In this document: one piece after another, positions 10,331 through 22,291 of the stretch
Layout: each line of letters opens with the position of its first letter
Position numbering within the stretch: the first letter of the stretch is position 1
Origin: Hanleya hanleyi
Lineage: Eukaryota > Mollusca > Polyplacophora > Lepidopleurida > Hanleyidae
NCBI GenBank assembly: GCA_036873755.1
Contig: JAVTVY010008113.1
Location: forward strand, 1 to 64,000
Direction: 5' to 3'
DNA: 64,000 bases
Program-made: the position numbers and the translations under genes
Notes under the pieces: model-generated
What the model was told of the DNA's origin: nothing
The model's database searches: none
The model's input: only the letters and a program-made list of their open reading frames with translations

Positions 10331-11484
10331 ATTCCCATGTCTCTAGCCTCTTCATTTCTCACTTTTGGACACGTGGAGCAAAGGGGTTTCCAATTTCATA
10401 ATAAGTAAGTGGTCCGTTTCTGACAGCATGGTAATTCTTCTTTCCTTTCTACTGACTGATATCTTTAGTATCACCCGGCTGGACGTACCCATTTCACCAA
10501 ACGAGGATATAACAATTGCTTGTTGATCGCACCTAGGCGCCACTACGGAATTAGTCGTGTCCGGAATTGAATATCTGGCAGGCAAAAATCCGCACTTTTT
10601 CGTGGAGTGAAAATGTTGAGTAATTTATGTCGAAAAAATTCACAAAAAACGAGTAGGTCGACCTCCGTTGGACGGGAAACACTTTAAAATGCGTAAAATG
10701 AATTTCATACGTTTTCTCTGGGTTATGAGTCGAATTTGACACATTTTCATACATTTTATCGAGTTTTTCAGAAAAGTTGAAGAAGATTTAAGGAGAATTG
10801 CACGTCTTTCATTTCCAATATCACTAGCTAAATTGTCTCCTGAAATAATGGCACGAGCGTCCATTTAGAAAATATATCCATTTACAGGATTTTTGTTAAA
10901 GATTTTACATCTATTCATGGCCGATGACCCGAACACATGCCTATTTTTAGCCGCACGTCATTTAGGTGTGGACCGTACCCTATAGTTCCAGGTTATGACG
11001 CCTGGACAGTGCATGAAAAATCGTACTAAAGCAATGGCAATGTCGCAGAAACTCAAAAAGGCTTTTTTTAGCAAATAGCATCGATTAGACTCGCGGTGTA
11101 AAATATGCCTCAGGTGGTCTCATGAACATTGTTTGATTTTAACCGGTGACGTCGTCGTCTGTATGCGGATGCCTGTTGTGGACCCATAACATGAAATGCC
11201 AGGACATTTTTTGTGGGGAACATAAAGTTCGGTTTGTAGATTCTGTCTATCGGGCTCATGATTCGCGGCCGTTGGGACTGGATGGTGTGACATATTGAGC
11301 TGTGAGATACGGGTGAGTGAGTGAGGGTGTTGGATACGAGTGAGGTCTGCCCAAAGTCCATCTTAACACTGACGCTCTGCCGTTAGGGAGTAAAACCCCA
11401 CACACATCTAGCTTCTAATTCATTACCATCTTGACACAATCAGATGAGAAAGATATAACAACCACCACTATTTTTTCGTATTAC
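10331..11484. other. Unassigned sequence
   Basis: I see no supportable gene. The open frames are short and overlap on the minus strand. It is AT-rich in the middle (10550-10900). No repeats shared with the rest of the window were noticed, except that it borders the array on the left. Confidence 0.4.
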
Positions 11485-12075
11485 ACATTTTATTATCCCC
11501 TTCATCACATCGTGTGTTTACATAAATTTATGATGTTTATTATCCGTGTATCAGACGCATCGTCGGCCATGTTCACTGTTGTTCACTGAGAAGACACTAT
11601 TTGATAAACCACCCTTGTAAAATTCTTTTCGGTCATGTTCGCTCTTATCCATGTCCATCGTCTCTTTGCACTGGTTCGTCTTGAAGGCTATTTTTGGCAA
11701 TCAAAGATACTGTACCGCCAACGTTTCCTGGGACACTTGTTTTCGAATTTTGACTCAATTTTTAGGGCATGTGTGGATGGTAACCCCATATCCACTTTTG
11801 TAGTTTTCACGATGGCTTGGTACTTGGGATCACTCTATATTTCAAGCGGCAACAGGTTAGGGCGCATGTGGATATGCGCGACAGTGGGCTGGCTCTTGGT
11901 ATAACCGTCAGCGGACTCATCGGCTTCCGGAACCTCGTCTTCATACCAATCATATTCTTCTGGTGCCTCATGATATCGTGTCTGGTAAAATTTGTCCGCA
12001 CTCAATGCAACGATAAGCCAACGCCTGCCTTATTGCCTCAAAGCTCCACAGAGTTAGCTCAAAAGCTTTGAGATC
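11485..12075 (-). pseudogene. Unrecognised gene family 'Y', minus-strand copy
   Basis: The minus-strand reading LIVALSADKFYQTRYHEAP..., then an acidic YEDEVPEADESADGY stretch, is related in frame to the plus-strand copy at 12943-13691 (WLIVPGARTNIYQTLRY...). Stops follow (LPLEI*), then a diverged C-terminal part ending with DKSEHDRKEFYKGG. A minus-strand AATAAA-type signal lies at about 11483-11490 (TTTTATTATC on plus). The same 3' end sequence recurs at 38990-39070 and 56900-57000. The function is unknown to me. Confidence 0.4.
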
Positions 12076-12589
12076 GGTCTAAATGATCACGTGATATCCC
12101 ATAGAATTGCCATTAACAGGACAGTCCCGAGCACCGAGGTTAGGCGACGAACCCTTACTTAACCTTGACAATGTTGCATTATTCTTTATTTTGAAAGCCA
12201 CAATGATACTTATTTTCCGATGTTTGCGGTATATTCAATGTTAAAGCATTGCCCGGTGCTTAACCTTGGCCCGACGCCACGTTGCCTCCATATACAGGTA
12301 TATGGGAAAGAGGGAATACACGACCTTACTTGTGACTTTAACCTTTGATCGAAGTGACATATCGTCGGAAGTGATATCATCGCGGTGTTGTCACCTAAAA
12401 CCTATAGTTTGTGGACTATAGGGAGCGCCGGGATACCGGCAGCACTACCGGGTGAGCGGCCAGACGTGTGATGACGTCACTTCAGACGAACGACCTCACT
12501 CCGTCGATGACGTCAGTTCCCTCAAAGATTAAGTTTCGATGATTAAAGCCACAGGACAAGGTCAGCTATTTCCTCATTCCCATCGATGT
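12076..12589. other. Spacer between opposed family Y copies
   Basis: No gene seen. It holds E-box/CRE-like words (GTGATGACGTCAC near 12470, GATGACGTCAG near 12507) and lies upstream of the TATA box of the plus-strand copy. Confidence 0.35.
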
Positions 12590-12590
12590 A

Positions 12591-12597
12591 CTATAAA
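12591..12597 (+). promoter_or_regulatory. Candidate TATA box of family Y gene
   Basis: CTATAAATTGGGG precedes a short open stretch (ATG at 12622) that ends beside AG|GTGAGT at about 12701-12708, a good 5' splice-site consensus. Whether an intron is really used is not testable here. Confidence 0.35.
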
Positions 12598-12942
12598 TTG
12601 GGGAAAAACTTGTGCAGGTAATGTATCGTTGTGCAAGGATAGCGCTGTTCTCATTTGACGAATACTTCGAAGAATTCGTCTGCCCTGCTCTGGCGGCAGC
12701 TAGGTGAGTGCGTGTGCTTACGATGGCTTCATTTATGCGTTATGGCGTTAAGATGTGGTGTTCAGGCGTTGGAACTGACGTTGACGGTGTTAATGTGTTA
12801 GGACGGGTGCCTCGGCACTACAAATTCAATTTGTGGCAATTGCATGGTTTATCATGTGATCAGTCCGACCAATCAGAGCTGTCGCGCCCTTTATCTCTCT
12901 GGGGCATTGTTGCATTAAGACAGATGTTGGCGGGTATCATAG

Positions 12943-13691
12943 TGTTACGTCCATAAAAGCAACGCAGTCGATGACCAACCATTTACATGGCTTATCGTTC
13001 CTGGAGCGCGAACGAACATTTACCAAACATTACGATACGATGGGGCATCAGAAGAATATACATGGGTACGAAAACACCTTGGTGCCAGAATCTGATAAAA
13101 CCTCTGGCGCTTATACTGACAGCCCACCCACTGGTGCGGATAGTGATGCAGAGAATGCTGATATACTGAGTCTACCCGCTGATACTAGCTCCTTCGCTAA
13201 TGCGGAGAGTCGGTCCCAGGGCGAGTTAGGAAGCAATGGAACCCACCTTCTGGAACTGCATATTGTAACGGGCATACATCCACATGCGCCCTCGCATCAG
13301 AAAACAGACATGGCAATATATGAATAGTATTGCCTGCTGTCACTTGAAATGAAGGGCGATCGCATGCACCGAGTCATCATTAAAATATCCCTTGGCTACC
13401 ATACACCCACAGAATCCCTAAAAAATGCAGTTACACTGCGAAAACAGTTGTTCCATGGCATGCTGTCGTTACATTACCTGAAGACTCTTAGGGATGAAGC
13501 AGAGAAAACTGATTATGTATACAGACCAGCATGGCAGAAGAAAAGTTCGTCTAGGGCGGTTTCACAAATGTTGGCTTCTTAATGACAAGAGCAAACGGAG
13601 TAAAAATAAACAACCAATCACCTTGGCAAAAGCATTAACTGGGTCTATTGATGAGATAGACACTGCACGACTTCGATTATTAATTGAATGA
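12943..13691 (+). pseudogene. Unrecognised gene family 'Y', plus-strand copy
   Basis: Successive frames read CYVHKSNAVDDQPFTWLIVPG...IYQTLRY..., an acidic Ser/Thr/Asp-rich stretch (YTDSPPTGADSDAENAD), then a basic/helical part (HRVIIKISLGYHTPTESLKN..., about 13355-13560) and LLNDKSKRSKNKQPITLAKAL...ARLRLLIE with a stop at 13689-13691. AATAAA follows at about 13760. The frames are interrupted at least twice, so the copy is probably dead or contains introns. The opposed copy at 11485-12075 shares the LIV..YQT-Y..A.EEY-W core. I do not recognise the family. An accessory gene of the surrounding elements is one possibility. Confidence 0.4.
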
Positions 13692-14291
13692 TGCTCAGCT
13701 GATTATAGGCCTATATACAAATTTACCATTATGAGGTGGATTGTACCATGATCTATTAAACTAATAAATGAGTATCTAATTGATACAGCCAGTACATGCA
13801 ATTTAATTTTATTATTATTTTGATTCGATTTAATATCTTCCGAATGAATTGTAATCATTAATACGTTTCTGTAATTCCCATGCCCTTAATAGGCGCTATA
13901 TGATTAGCAAATAAAATCTAAAAATCTAGACCCATAGAGATACTTTCATTTTTCACTTTGGATTTGAATCGACCAAATATCCTTTATACTTTTCGATGCC
14001 CCACCAGTCTGGCGAGACTCCCTGAACGATATGCTACGGCTAGATGTGTTGACTGACGACTGCAGCTCACATTAGACTTGCTCAAAAATACCGATAGCCT
14101 CATTCCAGGGACATCAACAAAGGCACTTTGAATCAAAGAGCTTGTTATAACATTCTTGACGTATTAAATAGCAAACTGAAGCAACATTTAATCCGAAATA
14201 CGGCTGGGAGCAGCGCTGGAATTAAAGACTACACCAGAAACCACATGGTAGGTTATTAAATTCTCGTGGACAGCAAACTATTAGAATACTA
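13692..14291. other. AT-rich sequence, no gene seen
   Basis: Contains the AATAAA at about 13760 that could end the preceding gene. Otherwise nothing was recognised. Confidence 0.4.
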
Positions 14292-14777
14292 TTATATAGT
14301 AGAATATTATATAGTAGAATAAATATGATAACAAATATTGTTATATCATAGAACACAAATGATAATTCATTATGAAATTTGAAACTTTAGTAAAAGTTGT
14401 AGGGCTATACTCTGAAATTGGGATACAGGAATAACATATAGTTTCTTGTTTAAAATCTCAGTTCAACTAGAGTATGAATAATTTATCACTGGAATGTGAT
14501 TAACTTGCCACATGCACATGCTTGAGGGAACACGAATAATCACTTTGGAAATTGGAGACCAGATGCCTGCCCCTCAGGCAATACAGAAAAATACACTTGC
14601 CAATAACACACCAAGGTGGTCCATGGAGAAAAACTGTGGCCATTTATGCGACCTTTCGGCACAGTTAATAAATGCTGATGAGTGAGTCATTATTTTGTGT
14701 ACGGCAAAAGTATATTGTCTAATCATTTAACAAGGAAGTATCTTTGTATGATTAATCTGTGTTAGGAGCATTTTTAT
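14292..14777. repeat. ~480-bp direct repeat, copy 1
   Basis: Begins TTATATAGTAGAATATTAT and ends GTGTTAGGAGCATTTTTA. It is about 97% identical to 15050-15526, offset by 758 bp. No coding capacity. 14778-15049 lies between the copies and shows nothing recognisable. Two-copy AT-rich repeats of this size could be LTRs of a non-autonomous element or a simple duplication. Confidence 0.75.
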
Positions 14778-15049
14778 AGAAATGTTCGACACGGATGACC
14801 TCCCCACCCGAGGCACATCCCACCGACTGGTGTCTTCCTGGTGTCCTTCAACGACTCCACACCCATGTGGCTATATGTTACATACTATTACAACTATTTG
14901 GGTCATGTGATGCATATATCTATATATAATTTTTTTATTTTATATGTCACCCCATAGCGGTAGTTTGGTCTGGCCGACTCTTGAGTTCTATTGTTTTGAT
15001 GGTCCTATTTCCAATTTCGGGGTCCGAAATTCGTCGACCATGGAGTATA

Positions 15050-15526
15050 TTATATAGTAGAATATTATATAGTAGAATAAATATGATAACAAATATTATT
15101 ATATCATAGAACACAAATGATAATTCATTATGAAATTTGAAACTTTAGTAAAAGTTGTAGGGCTGTACTCTGAAATTGGGATACAGGAATATAGTTTCTT
15201 GTTTAAAATCTCAGTTCAACTAGAGTACGAATAATTTATCACTGGAATGTGATTAACTTGCCACATGCACATGCTTGAGGGAACACGAATAACCACTTTG
15301 GAAATTGGAGACCAGATGCCTGCCCCTCAGGCAATACAGAAAAATACACTTGCCAATAACACACCAAGGTGGTCCATGGAGAAAAACTGCGGTCATTTAT
15401 GCGACCTTTCGGCACAGTTAATAAATGCTGATGAGTGAGTCATTATTTTGTGTAAGGCAAAAGTAAATTGTCTAATCATTTAACAAGGAAGTATCTTTGT
15501 ATGATTAATCTGTGTTAGGAGCATTT
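15050..15526. repeat. ~480-bp direct repeat, copy 2
   Basis: Same sequence as 14292-14777 with a small indel near AGGAATA(ACAT)ATAG. Flanking sequence differs on both sides. Confidence 0.75.
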
Positions 15527-16863
15527 TTACCTCCGTCGATCAGACGGAGGTCTAGGAGCGCAACGTGATATCTCCCGCCAAATAATTGTCATATGGGGAA
15601 CCCACGACTCGTGTGATTTCCAATAGGGATTGCTATGGTTCCCGACGAAATTTTGAAAAGTTTCTGGACACAATTGAATGCTTACGTCACAAAAGGTGTG
15701 TATCCTTTGCAGTGCTTCCACCGGGTCTCTTAATTCGAGGGTACTAAATTCGCGCGTGTACTTATAGCTTCGCGCTGGTACAGATGGCCGGTATGCGACG
15801 AAGACAAACCTGTGCTTTCATAAAAAGTAAATTTTCACGAAAGAAAAACTCGCATTCCGGATAGTATAATTGGAAACTTCCACGAGAATCTCTGAATCAG
15901 CAAAAAGATAAAGGACGAGTGTCATTGACCAGGATGCGAGTCGGAAGTGAGAAGTCAAATTCAAAGTCAGAGGTCAAAAACGTAAAACTCCGAAGAACTC
16001 TCCCGGCTTTTTTTTTTTGAGTTGGGGGTGGGGGGGGAGATAGCGACTGGAAAAATATATCTTCCCATGCTTCAATCGTTATCTGTGAATCCGATCAACA
16101 ACCTAGCCGGATAATCTGTCAAAAATTATCCGTCGTCTGGGTAAGGTTGAAGGGTCATCGGAAGCTCGGACTGTGATACAGGCAAAAACTGTTGTTGTTG
16201 TAGTCTGGAAAAATAACTCTGCCTCACGAGGCGCTCTCTCGGCTTTTTCTTTTCCTTTTTTTTGAAGATGGGTGGGGGGGGGGGGGGGGAGATAGCGACT
16301 GGAAAAATATATCTTCCCATGATACTTCAATCGTGATCTCATGAATTCCACGGAAAAGCGGACATTGCTAAACAGCCCTTTTTCGCATAAAATTCACTCC
16401 ACATTCTGTCGTAGACCCTATATTAGCATGCTGTTTGTTCTACATGTATTCGCTTCCTATGATCTCCGGGAACACGCCAATAATAGAGAAGATGTGTTTT
16501 AATAGCGAAATATTTTTCCCGCAATTTTTGAACATGAAGAACTCGGGAAATTCTAAATTGTCAAAGAAGAAAAATTGCACTTCACTGAAAACTATACTAT
16601 TTTGAAACATCTGCAGAAAAGATATGCATGTGGCGGGAGCTGTATACAGTGTTTGGGGGAGTTCCGAATCACGGGGAGTTGCGGATCACTTTCCTAATTA
16701 ATGCCTGATATTTCTTGAAGTAAAGTATCTGATTAAAACTTTTTAGGTTTATTGGAACGTCTGTTTCCGTGGACTGAAATGAATGTCAAACAACGGACCT
16801 GGATTGTTTCTTTTCCGGTCAATTCGGTAACGTAATACTGCCCCTGCACACCCAACAAACATA
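15527..16863. repeat. Non-coding stretch with a ~110-bp poly-T/G direct repeat pair
   Basis: No gene. CTCYCGGCTTTTT...(G)n...GAGATAGCGACTGG plus AAAAATATATCTTCCCATG occurs at about 15995-16085 and again at 16230-16335. It lies upstream of the Penelope-like element and might belong to its 5' region, since elements of this class often carry partial direct repeats. That link is not demonstrated. Confidence 0.45.
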
Positions 16864-17571
16864 ATGAGCACAACTATAAGAAAAAATATGAAGACAGACC
16901 CGAGGAACCTTAGTGCAGGTTTCTCGGCCGAGTCTCTAATAGTTCGAAATGCACTAAGACCTTTTTCTATCCAAATGACAGATATATTTCTGACAGCAAA
17001 GCAAGGCCACGACATCAAACCTTGTGATATTGCGCTTGATGATTGTTTAGCACCAAATTCTACATGTAATAATTTCAAAATTTCTAAGTGTGGACATCGT
17101 GGATGTCTCACGTGTCCACTCTTTAATGCTTCAGCTTCATTTAGTTCCACGTTAACTGGTAACTCATATTCTGTTAACTCGTATGTTGATCTTAGTTGTT
17201 CTACTACAAACTGTATTTATTTAGTTTCCTGTAAGAAGTGTGGTCAACAGTATGTTGGCAAGACCACCCAAAGACTCCATCTTAGGGTGAACGGTCACAG
17301 AAAATCCGTTAGGAAAAAGCAATTGCTTATAGGTAGGCATTTTTCTGGACCCGACCACGGCTGGGATAACTTTAGTATTCAGATCATAGACGTCGTCTAT
17401 CCATCTACTAAGGATTCCCCTTTTGGATTTGAGAGAAAAATCCGAGAGCGGGAATTATTCTGGATGCTAGAACTTGGGTCAGTGTTTCCGTTTGGTTTAA
17501 ATGATAATGTCAGTGGGTTCGGCAATGCTACAAACCGCCGTTCAAATATATCCAACATTACCCAACTTTAA
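16864..17571 (+). CDS. GIY-YIG endonuclease domain of Penelope-like element
   Basis: A 235-residue open frame. A Cys/His cluster (CGHRGCLTCP, about residues 80-89) precedes the nuclease. The nuclease core shows CIYLVSC and QQYVG (the GIY and YIG strands, about residues 117-131), the Arg-containing helix (RLHLRVNGH), a His-rich turn (GRHFSGPDHGW) and a late Glu in RERELFWMLE. In this class the nuclease nicks target DNA to prime reverse transcription. The frame ends 17569-17571, and the next conserved stretch continues in another frame from about 17576, so either a second ORF or a frameshift follows. The start at 16864 is the first ATG; the true start could be upstream. Confidence 0.7.
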   Translation: MSTTIRKNMKTDPRNLSAGFSAESLIVRNALRPFSIQMTDIFLTAKQGHDIKPCDIALDDCLAPNSTCNNFKISKCGHRGCLTCPLFNASASFSSTLTGNSYSVNSYVDLSCSTTNCIYLVSCKKCGQQYVGKTTQRLHLRVNGHRKSVRKKQLLIGRHFSGPDHGWDNFSIQIIDVVYPSTKDSPFGFERKIRERELFWMLELGSVFPFGLNDNVSGFGNATNRRSNISNITQL

Positions 17572-17575
17572 ACCC

Positions 17576-19774
17576 CATCAACGGAGACATCGCAGCCATG
17601 GTTGGCGAAAGTTTAATAGTTCGATGATTCACGATCATATCACTTTAAATTACTTAGTGGGTTTAACTAACACACCCAATAGTATACATAGCTTACGTAC
17701 AGTTCTGTATGCGTTAGCTCTGAGAGCTTTAGATCAAATAGCCAGAGATATACAACAATCTGCGTCTTCAGGAAATATAATACCATCAAAAATCATTAAA
17801 GTATGTCAAGATATAGCGTATTTTCGGTTGTATCGTCCAGTGAACATAATCGAAACCTCTCAAGATCGGTTTTTCTTGAAACTCAACTACTTAGATAAAG
17901 GACTGGACATCATTAATTTACCTCGAATCCTGAATGATCCAGAGGTACGCAACGCTGTACCAAACTATTTTAAGTTCACAGAACCTCCTTGCATTTCATA
18001 TAAGTATACTAAATCTATAGCCACCAAAATATTCAATTACTCCAATGCTGTCAAGGAGTTTGACTGGAACTTATACACGTCAGGAGGCTATAGTTGTGAT
18101 TGTGAATCGTCGAACTTTATCTATACACCATGCAAACATATTGTGACTGGTGACCTTGATGTGGTGAGTGATAAGGATCTGAAATTACTCCTGATGAAGG
18201 ACCTAAATATAGAGAGCCAAGAAGAATAAATCTGAAGGCCGACCAGAAGATAGTCCTGTCTGCATTGGAACAGTACGTTATTGATTGGTCTAAGCGAGAA
18301 AAAGTTGAACCTACAGTACTCGCTGATTGGCTGGACCTCACCAAGAGCAAGGTCGTTGAAACAATCCGCCATATTGACAGAAGTACTCTTCCCCAAGCAA
18401 AACAAGTTCTGAGAAACCTCAATTCGCAAGAAGTTCTAGCAAATCTCCAGAGTAAATTCGTCATAGTCCCAGCAGACAAAGCTCCGAATAATATAATATT
18501 CATATGTAAATATTACTATTACCAGGTGCTGGTTAAAGAATTGAGTGTAGACATATCTTCATCAAATACGTCTACTTACTCCCAAACTGCATTTACTCTG
18601 GAAGATTTATTTAACAATCACAAAAAGTTTCTCAGGGAAAGAGGTATTTGTCTTCCAACCAATCATAACGACATACCAAAAATGTACTGGACTCCCAAAA
18701 TGCATAAATCACCATACAAAGCTAGATTCATAGCTGGTTCTAGAAGCTGCACCACCAAGCTTCTTTCAACCCTATTGACGAGGGCCCTTCAGGAGGTAAA
18801 AGCATTTTGGGAAAGGTATTGCGCCACTATTTCTAAGAACTCTGGCGTTGAATGTATGTGGATATTGAAAAACTCAAAATGTCTTACGGAAGAACTTGAT
18901 GCTAAAGGTCATATACCGTACAGACATGTATCCACATGGGATTTCTCGACTCTCTATACTACAATCCCTCATCGGGACCTTATTGACCGTATAAGTTCAT
19001 TAATAGTATCTGTGTTCAAGAAAACTGATCGTAGATATATTAATGTCGGAAGCCATAAAGCATTCTTTAGCTCGACTACATACAAGAGATATCATTCATG
19101 GGATGTTTCTTTGTTTATAGAGTTGCTTGAATTTCTCATTAAAAATATCTATGTGAAATTTGGCAGCACAATATATCAGCAGCATATAGGTATTCCAATG
19201 GGTACTAATTGTGCACCCCTGTTGGCTGACCTGTATCTGTTCTCTTATGAATATGACTATATGCAGGCGCTTTCAAAAACCGATCCATTCAAAGCCCGTT
19301 CCTTCTCATTCACCAAACGCTATATAGACGATCTTCTCGCTGTGGATAATCGCTATATAAATGACGCAGTGAAGGATATATATCCACTTCACTGGATTTG
19401 AAGGAAACTACAGATAGCCCTACAGGCACATCATATTTAGATCTATATCTCTATAAAAATGAAGCGGGCATTCTCTCTCGTCGACTTTATGACAAAAGAG
19501 ATGATTACAATTTCGACATCGTAAACTATCCCTTTCTATTCCAGTGGGACCTGCATATGGCGTATACATATCTCGCTTAGTAGCATTTGCTAGATCCTGT
19601 GTTAAATGTGATGATTTTAATCAACGTCACAAAACATTGTTGCAGAAACTTATAAAACAGGGCTATTCCACCAAGCGCCTCCACTCAAAGTTTCTCAAAT
19701 TTGGCGATACATATCGCATGCTGATAGCAAAATACGAACGTAGCGTGCAAGATCTATGGCGCTACGTTTCGTAA
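17576..19774 (+). pseudogene. Reverse transcriptase of Penelope-like element, frameshifted
   Basis: The reading starts with a basic SHGWRKF motif and a helical region, then a Cys cluster (CDCESSNFIYTPCKH at about 18098-18140) before the RT. A 1-nt loss at about 18197 shifts the frame. The RT then runs from about 18197 to 19390, with the KFVIVPADKA motif (RT1), FSTLYTTIPH (RT3, catalytic Asp in WDFSTLY), GIPMGTNCAPLLADLYLF (RT4) and the catalytic YIDD at 19321-19332 (RT5). Frameshifts at about 19390 and 19550 precede the thumb, which ends RSVQDLWRYVS with a stop at 19772-19774. The catalytic residues are intact but the frame is not, so this copy cannot make full-length protein unless the shifts are sequencing errors. 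Confidence 0.8.
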
Positions 19775-20174
19775 CTTGTGTCTAATTCCGCTTAACCCGG
19801 GGCTAGGGGCCGTATGAACCCATGTACTTCAAGATCCTCATGGTACTCATATGAACAGTCACAATCAAAGCGTGACTGAGATACATCTTTTTTTAGATGA
19901 CGACTCTATAACGAATATTATGGATTAAGAATACTGATCAGCGATACGGATTTGATATTTTTGGAACATCATGATGTCTTGCCGGCATCATTGAAAACTG
20001 TTGACCGCTTCTCTCTTGCAGGAAACAAGCCTATGTTTATGTATACTATGATTGTCTTTTTGAATTTGGTGCTAATACTGTTATGTGGAAAATGGAATAG
20101 GTCTTTGGATTATGGACGCGGATATTCTCTAATGGACGACGGCTGGATTATGAATGACGGACTAGACGCTTGTA

Positions 20175-20572
20175 ATGGACAGAGAGTATGTATATGGATT
20201 TGAACGGAGTATGTATACATGGACGTGAACAGAGTACATGTAGAATGACATGCACAGAGTACATTTACATGGACAAGGAACATGTATATTGACAGAGTAC
20301 ATGTACATGAACAAATTACATGCACAGAATACATGGACATGCGCAGAGTACATGTGCATTAAATACAGGGAAGATATTGAATAATACAGGACAGATATGG
20401 TATAATACAGGACAGATATGGTATAATGCAGCACAGATTCGGTATAATACTGGACAGATATGGTATAATACAGAACATATATTGTATAATACAGGACATA
20501 TATGGTACAATACAGGACATGGTATAATACAACACAGATTTGGTATAATACAGGACATACTGTATAATACAG
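20175..20572. repeat. 21-bp satellite, block 1
   Basis: Begins with ~20-bp ACAGAGTACATG-type units, then 21-bp units containing GACAGATATGGTATAAT. The block is nearly the same as 22350-22760. Because 21 is divisible by 3, both strands give long artificial open frames. Confidence 0.85.
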
Positions 20573-21930
20573 GACCGATTGGGTCGAGTGAGGTATCCCC
20601 GCTCCTTCAGGGCTATCCAGCCATAGGTGGGTGTATGTTTTCACAGAAAAGAAAAATAAAAATAAATAAATAAAAAGCGGAACACGGACTTTACTCCTAC
20701 AATAGGGGCCTGTATTATACAATATACGGGAAAATGCCTGTATGGGTATGGGGGAGGGGGTCATTTTTCATTTGGATTTTACTATGGGTTGTTCGGTCTT
20801 GTTTTTCTCTCACCGTCGTTAGTGCGTCCATGCGTTAAAACGGGCGTTGGGGCCATGCGTTAAGACGTCTGTATATAGCCCCACACTGGCTATGGGGGTA
20901 TAGGTCCATACTGGGAAATGTTTCGTGGGTTTTACTATGGTTTGTTTGGTCTTGTTGTTCTCGTCTCTCCACGAAAAACACGATGGGAGGGGTCTCGGAG
21001 GTAAGCGGTAATTTTTCGAAAAGTACTGGGTAGGTCTGTATATAGGCCCATATAGTCCCATACTGGCTATGGGGTATAGGTCCATCCTGGATAGACGTTT
21101 TGGGATGGACGTCCTAAGGTGTCGTATGAGGTCTTATTTTCAAGCTCTCGTGGCGGACCATCCAACTGGACTAATGTATCGTCCGCTTTCAATATTCTGC
21201 GCATGCGCAATCTGGCCGTATTATAGAAAGCAGGCATTTTGGGGGGTGCGTGGGAGAGTGTTTGGGGTAGAGATGGACCACTATGGGTCCGAATGGGTCG
21301 TGGGAGGTGTCAAAGTGAAGCTTTTGTAGGGTAGAGTCAGAATGGCGTGTTTTTAATTGCAAGTCGCATCAATATGCGCATGCACAGTTGGGTATAGTAA
21401 GTAAGGTGGTCATTTTGAGGGTGCGTGGAGGTGTGTTTGGGGTAGAGATGGACCACTATTGGTCCGAATGCGTCGTGTGGGGTGTCATTTTGTAGCTCTC
21501 GGGGTGTAGACCCCGATTTGAGGGCTGTCCACAGCATCTGTGACGTCCTCGATGACGTCATTAGTAGGAGTAGTGGCCAAAGTGGCCATTTTGGGACAGT
21601 GAAGGGAGGTATTTGATGTAGAGATGGACCATCCTTGGTCCGAATGCGTCGTGTGGGTTTCATTTTGTAGTTCTCGGGGGTTCTCGGGGTGCAGACCCCG
21701 ATTTGAGGGAGGATGTTCACCTCATCTGTGACCTCATTGGTGACGTCATCAGTAGGAGTAGTAACCAAAGTGGACATTTTGGGGCAGTGAAGGAAGGATT
21801 AGTAGTATAAAAGCGCATTTCGAGCCCCATTGACCTTGCGGCGCAATGCGCAATGAGTATGCGCGCGTGTGAGTGAGTGAGTGAGTGAGTGAGGAGGAGG
21901 AGGAAGAATACGCACTAACGACGGTGAGTG
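20573..21930. repeat. Left long inverted repeat of element C
   Basis: The reverse complement of 25520-27185 in order: CCGATTGGGTCGAGTGAGG, GCGGAACACGGACTTTA, the CCCATACTGGCTATGGG unit (about 1.5 copies here, four in the right arm), the CRE-rich module (TGACGTCA at 21553-21560), then a (GAGT)n tract and CGCACTAACGACGG. No gene. Its outer end is cut by satellite at 20572. Confidence 0.8.
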
Positions 21931-22160
21931 TGTGGTGGTGTGTGGTGGTGGTGGTGGTAGAACTGGTGTGTGGTGGTGGTAGAACTGGTGTGTGGTGTGT
22001 GGTGGTGGTGGTGGTGGTAGAACTGGTGTGTGGTGGTGGTAGAACTGGTGTGTGGTGGTGGTAGAACTGGTGTGTGGTGGTGTGGTGGTGTGGTGGTAGT
22101 GGTAGTGTGTGGTGGAGAGTGGTGGTAGTGTGTGGTGGTGATATAACTGGTGTGTGGTGG
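21918..22160. repeat. (TGG)n/TGGTGTG microsatellite
   Basis: TGTGTGGTGGTGG and GTAGAACTGGTGTG units. Apparent His/Thr-rich open frames on the minus strand are by-products. Confidence 0.8.
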
Positions 22161-22218
22161 TGTTGGTGATGGTGTCTAAATATAGGAATGAACATGTGTC
22201 CCTCATCAGTCCATATGT

Positions 22219-22290
22219 ATGGCGCCACCTGTCTTGTGACAACTTCCGGTTCCTGTCACGTGACAGTAAACCTGGAAAAACCCGGATAGA
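22219..22290. repeat. ~70-bp direct repeat flanking satellite, left copy
   Basis: GCGCCACCTGTCTTGTGACA, CTTCCGGTTCC, ACGTGACAGTAAAC and GGAAAAACCCGGAT. The second copy is at 23185-23256. The two bracket the satellite block 22350-23180. Confidence 0.7.
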
Positions 22291-22291
22291 G

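Larger units (their letters stand above)
16864..20174 (+). mobile_element. Penelope-like retroelement with N-terminal GIY-YIG (Naiad-type order)
   Basis: A GIY-YIG endonuclease region (16864-17571) precedes the reverse transcriptase (to 19774). This is the reverse of classical Penelope order and matches the permuted 'Naiad/Chlamys' clade as I know it. The 3' end is set at 20174, because a second copy of the last 11 codons plus the 3' region at 37863-38288 stops at the same CTTGTAAT. The 5' end is not defined. The copy is dead, with at least three frameshifts in the coding region. The 3' region contains a GAACAG..CAATCAAAGCG..TGAGATACA block that recurs in several short truncated copies in the window. 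Confidence 0.75.

Noticed and set aside
14675..14700. Hammerhead ribozyme core (CTGATGAG) at 14675 and 15427, and GGACGAAAC on minus near 45695
   Set aside because: The first lacks the GAAA partner and stems; the second lacks the CTGANGA half at a sensible distance.
21749..22242. His/Thr/Pro-rich open frames on the minus strand
   Set aside because: Translation of a TGG/TGTG microsatellite.
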